This document shows positions 59,193 through 64,000 of a stretch of DNA of 64,000 nt, in pieces. The translations under genes and the position numbers were made by a program. The stretch covers positions 124,001 to 188,000 of the forward strand of contig WSYB01000003.1 in assembly GCA_009773645.1 (NCBI GenBank), written 5' to 3'. Within the stretch, counting starts at the first letter, position 1; the number at the start of each line of letters is the position of its first letter. The DNA comes from Geobacteraceae bacterium (GTDB lineage: Bacteria; Desulfobacterota; Desulfuromonadia; Geobacterales; Geobacteraceae). The notes under the pieces were generated by a model. The model worked only from the letters and a program-made list of their open reading frames with translations. It was not told where the DNA came from and made no database searches.

Positions 59193-61580
59193 ATGCACCC
59201 AAAGACGTTAACGACAAAAAAACCGGAGCTGCTCGCTCCTGCGGGGTCGCTGGAGGCATTTTTCGCGGCCATGGAAAAGGGAGCGGATGCCGTTTATGCA
59301 GGCCTTAAGGAGTTCTCCGCCCGCGCCAAGGCAAAGAACTTAACCCTCTCCCAGATGGAACGGATGATCGCCTATTCTCATCGCCTTTCGCGCAGAGTCT
59401 ACGTCACCATCAACACCCTCATCAAGGAAAATGAGCTCCCCCGTCTGGTGGAGGTTCTCTCCGCCCTGGAAGGGATGGGGGTGGACGGGGTCATCCTCCA
59501 GGACCTGGCGGTGGCCCGCCTCTGCCGCGAGTTTTTCCCCGGTATCCCACTCCACGCCTCGACCCAGATGACCGTCCACAATTCCCTGGGGGTCCGGCAG
59601 TTGGAGGAACTGGGCTTCGAGCGGGTGGTGCTGGCCCGCGAGCTGCACATCGACGAGATAAAGGCAATAGCCGGGGGAAGCCGGGCGGAGATCGAGTGTT
59701 TCATCCACGGTGCCCTCTGCTTTTCCATTTCCGGCCAGTGCTACTTCTCCTCCTTTCTCGGCGGCCATAGCGGCAACCGGGGGCGCTGCGCCCAGCCGTG
59801 CCGGAGACAGTACACCTACCGGGGGAAGGAGGGGTACTATTTCTCCACCAACGATTTTTCCAGTATCGACATGCTGCCGGAGCTGATCGATGCCGGGGTC
59901 GCCTCCCTGAAGATCGAAGGGCGGATGAAGTCCGCCGAATATGTGGCGAGCGTGGTGGGTGCCTATCGCCTGGCGCTGGACGCCCCTGAGCGCAATCGTG
60001 CCGAGGCGGTGGCCGAGGCCAAGGAGCTCCTGAAGCTTTCCTTCGGCCGGGTGCCGACCAAGGGCTTTCTTGCTTCCCACACCCCGACCGATATAGCCAC
60101 ACCGTCACTTAAGGGGGCGACCGGCCGCTTTCTCGGGGTGATAAAGTCTCTGCACGGCAACCGGATTACCTTTGAGACCAAAGACCGGCTACACGTGGGG
60201 GACCGGATAAGGGTGCAGCCGAAGAGCGACATGGCCGGCCGTGCCTTTACCGTAAAGGAGTTGTTCGTGGGGGGACAACAGGTCAAGGCGGCGAAGGAAA
60301 AATCGCTCGTCACCACCGCCTCGCCGTTTCCGTTCAGGGTGGGGGACACGGTGTTCAAGGTCTCATCGGAAACCGCCTTCACCATGAGTGAAAGCGCCTG
60401 CGCTAAAAGGCTGGAAGGGGTGAAGGGGAGCAGGCTCGGCTGTGACATAAGCGTGGCCATGGCAGGCGATACCATGGAGGTGACCGCAAAGGTTTCAGGT
60501 AGCGGGTTTACCTTCCGGTTCCCCCTGGGGAGCCTGGAGCCGGCCCGCACCGCCGACATGGAAGGGGTGCTGGCCGCCCAGTTTGCCCGAAGCGGCGACA
60601 CCCCCTTTGCGCTTTCCTCCTTCTCCGCACCCGGCTTCCCGGCGCTCGCCATCCCTCCGGCCCGCCTGAAAGAAATCAGGCGCGAGTTGTACCGGGCACT
60701 TGAGGAGAAGATACTTCCCGAGCTTTTGAAGCGGCGGCTGGCGTCGAAAAAACGGGCGCTGGCAGCCCTGGGGGTGCAGAGGCGAACCGGTGGGAGCCAG
60801 CGGGGAGAGCTGGTGGCGCGGCTGGAAAGCCTCAGGGATTACTCCCTCCTGCACGAGGCGGGGGTGGACGCCGTTTCCTTACCGGTATCGCGGGCCAACA
60901 TGCACCAGCTTCCACTCTTCACAAGAAAACTCAAGGGGCGGGAGAAGCAGGTGCTCTGGCGGCTGCCGTTCATCATCTTCGAGGCGGACATTCCCTTTTA
61001 CCGGGAGGCAGTGGCGTTCATTGTGGGGCACGGGTTCCGGCGCTTCGAGGCTGCCAACCTTTCCCATTTCCCGCTACTCAAGGAAGTCCAGGAGGATATG
61101 ACGAAGCTTGAAATCGCAACGGATTACCGGCTCTTTTCCCTGAATACCCAGGCTTTGCTTTCCTGGCAGGAGCTGGGGGCAACGGCCGCCACCCTTTACA
61201 TCGAGGACGACGCCGACAACATGGCGGAGCTCCTCACTGCGGACCTTCCGATCAAAAGAAGGGTGCTGGTTTACGGCGGGGTGCCGGCCATCACCTCGAA
61301 GATCGCCATCAAAGGAGTGCGTAGCGACGCGCCGGTGGTTTCGGACCGGGGGGACGGATACGAGGTAACCGTGAAGGACGGGCTGACCGTGGTGACACCG
61401 AGCCGCCGTTTCTCTCTGACCGCCTTCAAAGGGAAGTTGCAGGAGATGGGCTGCGCTTCCTTCGTCATCGACCTCTCCCAGACTCCGCGGGAAGAGTGGC
61501 GGCGGGTGCTGGAGGCCTTCAGCCGGGGGGGTGAAATTCCGGGGACGTCGGAGTTCAACTTCGTGATGGGACTTGTTTAA
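59193..61580 (+). CDS. U32-family peptidase / rRNA hydroxylation-type protein
   Basis: A 795-residue U32 protein with the DUF3656-type long C-terminal extension. The N-terminal barrel starts PELLAPAGSLEAFFAAMEKG and DAVYAGLKEFSARAKAKN. The Cys signature is GALCFSISGQCYFSSFLGG with RGRCAQPCRRQY, which in relatives binds an iron-sulfur cluster. SLKIEGRMKSAEYVA follows. The well-studied relative RlhA hydroxylates C2501 of 23S rRNA in E. coli; others are called collagenase-like proteases. The substrate here is unknown, but rRNA or tRNA modification is plausible. It begins a plus-strand run with an unknown gene and hslO. Confidence 0.93.
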   Translation: MHPKTLTTKKPELLAPAGSLEAFFAAMEKGADAVYAGLKEFSARAKAKNLTLSQMERMIAYSHRLSRRVYVTINTLIKENELPRLVEVLSALEGMGVDGVILQDLAVARLCREFFPGIPLHASTQMTVHNSLGVRQLEELGFERVVLARELHIDEIKAIAGGSRAEIECFIHGALCFSISGQCYFSSFLGGHSGNRGRCAQPCRRQYTYRGKEGYYFSTNDFSSIDMLPELIDAGVASLKIEGRMKSAEYVASVVGAYRLALDAPERNRAEAVAEAKELLKLSFGRVPTKGFLASHTPTDIATPSLKGATGRFLGVIKSLHGNRITFETKDRLHVGDRIRVQPKSDMAGRAFTVKELFVGGQQVKAAKEKSLVTTASPFPFRVGDTVFKVSSETAFTMSESACAKRLEGVKGSRLGCDISVAMAGDTMEVTAKVSGSGFTFRFPLGSLEPARTADMEGVLAAQFARSGDTPFALSSFSAPGFPALAIPPARLKEIRRELYRALEEKILPELLKRRLASKKRALAALGVQRRTGGSQRGELVARLESLRDYSLLHEAGVDAVSLPVSRANMHQLPLFTRKLKGREKQVLWRLPFIIFEADIPFYREAVAFIVGHGFRRFEAANLSHFPLLKEVQEDMTKLEIATDYRLFSLNTQALLSWQELGATAATLYIEDDADNMAELLTADLPIKRRVLVYGGVPAITSKIAIKGVRSDAPVVSDRGDGYEVTVKDGLTVVTPSRRFSLTAFKGKLQEMGCASFVIDLSQTPREEWRRVLEAFSRGGEIPGTSEFNFVMGLV

Positions 61581-61606
61581 TATCGTGAACTTTTACCGGA
61601 GGATCG

Positions 61607-62158
61607 ATGGGCATTTTTGATAAGCTGAAAAATCTCGACAGGCTTAAAAACCCCGCCCTGATCGAACTGATCAAGGACCAGAGGCTCAAGGAAGTCGTGA
61701 CCCGGCGGGAATTCCGGGTTACCGAGGAGTATTTCCACCGGGAGTTTATAGCCAAGGCGCTGGATGAAGAGATGCAGGAACTCTCCCTGCGATTTTTCGA
61801 CGGCTACGGGGAGATCACAGGGAAGGTGAAAAAACGGCCGATTCCTTTCACCATCCCGTTTTCGGTCCGATTTGCCGTAGAGGCGGTGGATTTCACCCCC
61901 AAGGGAAAGGTGCTCCACCTGAAGGTGGAGGAGGTGAAGCCTCTCGACCTCGACTGGGTGACCGGCAAGGTGGTGGAGCGGATACCCTTTCTTTCCTACC
62001 GGGAAGGGGTCATCACCTGCGACCTGACAAAGGTGCCGCGCCTTGCCGATCTTTTCGCATATCAGATCAAAGGGGTGCGGCTCTGCGATTTCCTGACGGT
62101 CAAGGAACTCCTCCTGAAGGAGGGGGAGGTGATCGGCCGGCTGGGATTCATCCTGTAA
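61607..62158 (+). CDS. Conserved hypothetical protein
   Basis: A 183-residue soluble protein without signal or membrane segments. It opens MGIFDKLKNLDRLKNPALIE and has a beta-rich middle (GYGEITGKVKKRPIPFTIPF and SVRFAVEAVDFTPKGKVLHL) and a helical end (LCDFLTVKELLLKEGEVIGR). The alternating pattern recalls lipid-binding DUF2993/LmeA-like folds, but no diagnostic motif is present, so no function is assigned. GGAGG precedes ATG 61607. It lies 26 bp after the U32 gene, which suggests co-transcription. Confidence 0.75.
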   Translation: MGIFDKLKNLDRLKNPALIELIKDQRLKEVVTRREFRVTEEYFHREFIAKALDEEMQELSLRFFDGYGEITGKVKKRPIPFTIPFSVRFAVEAVDFTPKGKVLHLKVEEVKPLDLDWVTGKVVERIPFLSYREGVITCDLTKVPRLADLFAYQIKGVRLCDFLTVKELLLKEGEVIGRLGFIL

Positions 62159-62163
62159 AACAG

Positions 62164-62195
62164 GTTTGAGGAACGAGGAGCGAGGTTCGAGGAAT
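62164..62195. repeat. GAGGAACGAGGAGCGAGGTTCGAGGA dispersed repeat upstream of hslO
   Basis: A relative of the repeat at 55003. Its terminal GAGGA sits about ten bases before the hslO ATG and may be the ribosome-binding site. Confidence 0.5.
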
Positions 62196-62203
62196 TTTCT
62201 GCT

Positions 62204-63079
62204 ATGACGGATTATCTCGTGCGGATCATCACCAAATCCGGCACCGTCCGGGCGCTGGCCTGTGTGACCACGGGGCTGGTCAGTGAGGCGTGCCGGCGTC
62301 ACGGCACCTGGCCGACAGCTTCCGCCGCCCTCGGAAGGGCCCTGACCGGCGGTGCGCTCATGGGGGCCATGCTGAAAACCGGCCAGCGGGTGGCGCTCAA
62401 GTTCGAAGGGAACGGGCCACTCAAAAAGATAATCGTGGAGGCAGAGTCGAGCGGCGCGGTGTGCGGCTGTGTGGGGGTACCGGAGGTCCATCTCCCGGTG
62501 AAAGAGGGGAAGCTCGATGTGGGCGGGGCTCTGGGGCGGGCCGGCTTTCTCTCGGTCACCAAGGACCTGGGGTTAAAGGAGCCGTACAAGGGGATGGTGC
62601 AGCTCTACACGGGCGAGATCGCCGAGGACCTGGCGTTATACCTCGCTGAATCCGAGCAGATTCCCTCCGCTGTGGGGCTGGGGGTCTTTGTGGAGCCCGA
62701 TAACAGCATCGCCGCCGCCGGCGGGTTCCTGATCCAATCCCTCCCCCCCCAGGACGAAGAGGCGGTGGAGAGGCTGATGGAGCATATCGGGAAAATGCCG
62801 CCGATCACGGAACTCCTGCGCCGGGGGAATACCCCCGAACAGCTCCTGGAGCTCCTCTTTGCCGGCATCCCTTACGACATCCTGGAGAAGCGGGCGCTCG
62901 CCTTCCACTGCTCCTGCAGCCGGGAAAAAATCGAGAGGGTCCTCATCTCGCTGGGGAAAGCCGACTTGGCCGGTATGATCGAAAAAGAGGGGAGCGCCGC
63001 AGTGACCTGCGAATTCTGCCGGGAGGTCTATCACTTCAGCCGGTCGGAGCTGGAACGGCTCCTGGGTGAGATCAATTGA
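62204..63079 (+). CDS. hslO: Redox-regulated chaperone Hsp33
   Basis: Hsp33 becomes an active holdase when oxidants release zinc and form disulfides in its C-terminal domain. The 291-residue protein has the zinc site [13 protein letters not shown] ... [12 protein letters not shown] (CxC then CxxC). The N-terminal core has typical motifs ([33 protein letters not shown]-like). Length is normal. It protects proteins under oxidative stress, which fits the flavodiiron protein encoded next. Confidence 0.95.
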   Translation: MTDYLVRIITKSGTVRALACVTTGLVSEACRRHGTWPTASAALGRALTGGALMGAMLKTGQRVALKFEGNGPLKKIIVEAESSGAVCGCVGVPEVHLPVKEGKLDVGGALGRAGFLSVTKDLGLKEPYKGMVQLYTGEIAEDLALYLAESEQIPSAVGLGVFVEPDNSIAAAGGFLIQSLPPQDEEAVERLMEHIGKMPPITELLRRGNTPEQLLELLFAGIPYDILEKRALAFHCSCSREKIERVLISLGKADLAGMIEKEGSAAVTCEFCREVYHFSRSELERLLGEIN

Positions 63080-63100
63080 ATAGATTCAATAAATCATTGT

Positions 63101-63138
63101 ATACATGTATTGTCTAAATCGGACTGATTTGGTATTAT
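63101..63138 (+). promoter_or_regulatory. Promoter of the flavodiiron gene with palindrome at the -35
   Basis: TTGTCT (63110-63115), a 17-bp spacer and TATTAT (63133-63138) precede the gene by about 40 bp. A self-complementary ATACATGTAT (63101-63110) abuts the -35 and could bind a regulator. Confidence 0.55.
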
Positions 63139-63178
63139 TTGCCTGTGCAGTTAATTGTGTTGTAAAGGAGCTGAAATC

Positions 63179-64000
63179 ATGAAGGACATAATAGAGATAA
63201 AACCCGGCCTCTACTGGATAGGGGCAGAAGACCCGGATCTGCGCACCTTTGACGACCTCTTCCCGACCGAGCAGGGGACCACCTATAACTCCTACCTGAT
63301 CAAGGGGGAGTCGAAGGTCGCCATCATCGATACGGTCAAGGGGAATCGGGCCGAGGAATTCCTGGCCAAGGTAAAGCAACTGGTCGACCCTGCGGATGTG
63401 GATTACTACATCATAAACCACACGGAACCGGACCATTCCGGCTCCCTTGCCTTCATGCTGGAGCATTCGCCCAAAGCGACGGTCGTTTCCACCCAGGCGG
63501 CCAGGACCTTTCTGGGGAACCTGATCCATACCCCCTTCAACTCCCATGTCGTAAAAGACGGCGAACTCCTTGATCTGGGGGAGAAGCATCTACGCTTCAT
63601 CGTGGCACCCTTCCTTCACTGGCCCGATACCATGTTCACGCTCCTGGAGGAGGACGGGGCGCTCTTCACCTGCGACGCCTTCGGCGCCCACTACTGCGGC
63701 CCCTCCCTGTTCGCCGACGAGCTCCCCGACTATCTCGACGACATGGAGTTCTACTTCGACTGCATCATGCGCCCCTTCAAGGACAAGGCCCTGGCGGCCA
63801 TCGAGAAGATAAAGAACGATCGGATCGAGATCGTCTGTCCCTCCCACGGGCCGGTGATCCGCAAGGATCCGTGGCACCACATCGGTTACTACGAGGAGTG
63901 GTGCAAGCCCAAAGGGGACGGGAAAAAGGTGGTGATCTTCTACCTCTCCCCCCACGGCAACACCGAGCGGATGGCGGTCGCTGTGGCCCGGGGGGCGGCC
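63179..64000 (+). CDS. Flavodiiron protein (rubredoxin:oxygen/NO oxidoreductase), 5' portion
   Basis: Flavodiiron proteins reduce O2 to water or NO to N2O in anaerobes. The 274 residues visible are open to the window end. They hold the beta-lactamase-like diiron domain with metal ligands in YIINHTEPDHSGSL (HxExD), VAPFLHWPDTMFT (His), ALFTCDAFGAHYCG (Asp) and VCPSHGPVIRKDP (His). The FMN-binding flavodoxin domain begins at VVIFYLSPHGNTERMAVAV, and its end is outside the window. AAAGGAG precedes ATG 63179. Confidence 0.94.
   Translation, partial: MKDIIEIKPGLYWIGAEDPDLRTFDDLFPTEQGTTYNSYLIKGESKVAIIDTVKGNRAEEFLAKVKQLVDPADVDYYIINHTEPDHSGSLAFMLEHSPKATVVSTQAARTFLGNLIHTPFNSHVVKDGELLDLGEKHLRFIVAPFLHWPDTMFTLLEEDGALFTCDAFGAHYCGPSLFADELPDYLDDMEFYFDCIMRPFKDKALAAIEKIKNDRIEIVCPSHGPVIRKDPWHHIGYYEEWCKPKGDGKKVVIFYLSPHGNTERMAVAVARGAA

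Overview
The window looks like a chromosomal segment of a Geobacter-type bacterium (Desulfuromonadia/Geobacterales, formerly Deltaproteobacteria). The reasons are a nonaheme c / b-type cytochrome fusion of the CbcL kind next to glmS-glmU, large alternative chemosensory and histidine-kinase genes, a fused [FeFe]-hydrogenase-like/sigma54 regulator, selA, a flavodiiron protein, and a GC-rich genome littered with short dispersed intergenic repeats. No database search was possible; every name rests on motifs and family knowledge.

Layout. 0-4.1 kb: the 3' part of radA, a dksA-like gene, a three-GAF histidine kinase and tRNA-Ala(CGC). 4.1-5.4 kb: a gene-poor scar beside the tRNA with three decayed minus-strand gene remnants (a DUF6516-COG4190 toxin/antitoxin-like pair and the end of an AAA ATPase). 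5.4-12.2 kb: a visibly GC-richer plus-strand block with a flavoprotein reductase, folE, a RibD-like reductase, a pteridine-reductase/FolM-like SDR, folB/folX, folK and transketolase. 12.2-23.8 kb: glmS and glmU (minus), a conserved hypothetical gene, a B12-binding radical SAM protein, cbcL with a small membrane protein, and ppc. 23.8-29.0 kb: an accessory cluster with VapC/VapB-like, HigB/HigA and an intact DUF6516-COG4190 pair, a truncated cardiolipin synthase remnant and two nuclease-fold genes. 29.0-36.9 kb: a Sel1 lipoprotein, a TIM-barrel isomerase, a K+ channel, a GntR regulator, selA, ispD, ispF and glnS. 36.9-44.8 kb: a complete chemosensory operon (pseudo-receiver-CheR-TPR, CheW, MCP, CheA-REC, CheB, CheY-like). 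44.8-64 kb: cysS, a ribbon-helix-helix regulator, the hydrogenase-like sigma54 activator with an upstream structured RNA candidate, a transglutaminase-like exported protein, an M16 peptidase, a DedA-like protein, aroF behind an aromatic leader peptide and tandem terminators, exported/TPR/ChaN proteins, a REC-PAS kinase, a U32 peptidase, Hsp33 and the start of a flavodiiron protein.

How the genes work together. The pterin block could carry GTP to dihydroneopterin-type intermediates and reduce them to a tetrahydropterin. The chemosensory operon is self-contained and ends in a lone receiver. The aroF leader reads as Phe/Tyr-responsive attenuation of the first shikimate-pathway step. The right end groups redox and quality-control functions (U32, Hsp33, flavodiiron protein).

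The strongest candidates for follow-up are the aroF leader/attenuator, the hydrogenase-like activator with its upstream RNA element, the pterin-reductase operon, the intact and decayed copies of one two-gene module, and dispersed repeats that sit at, and sometimes encode, gene 3' ends.
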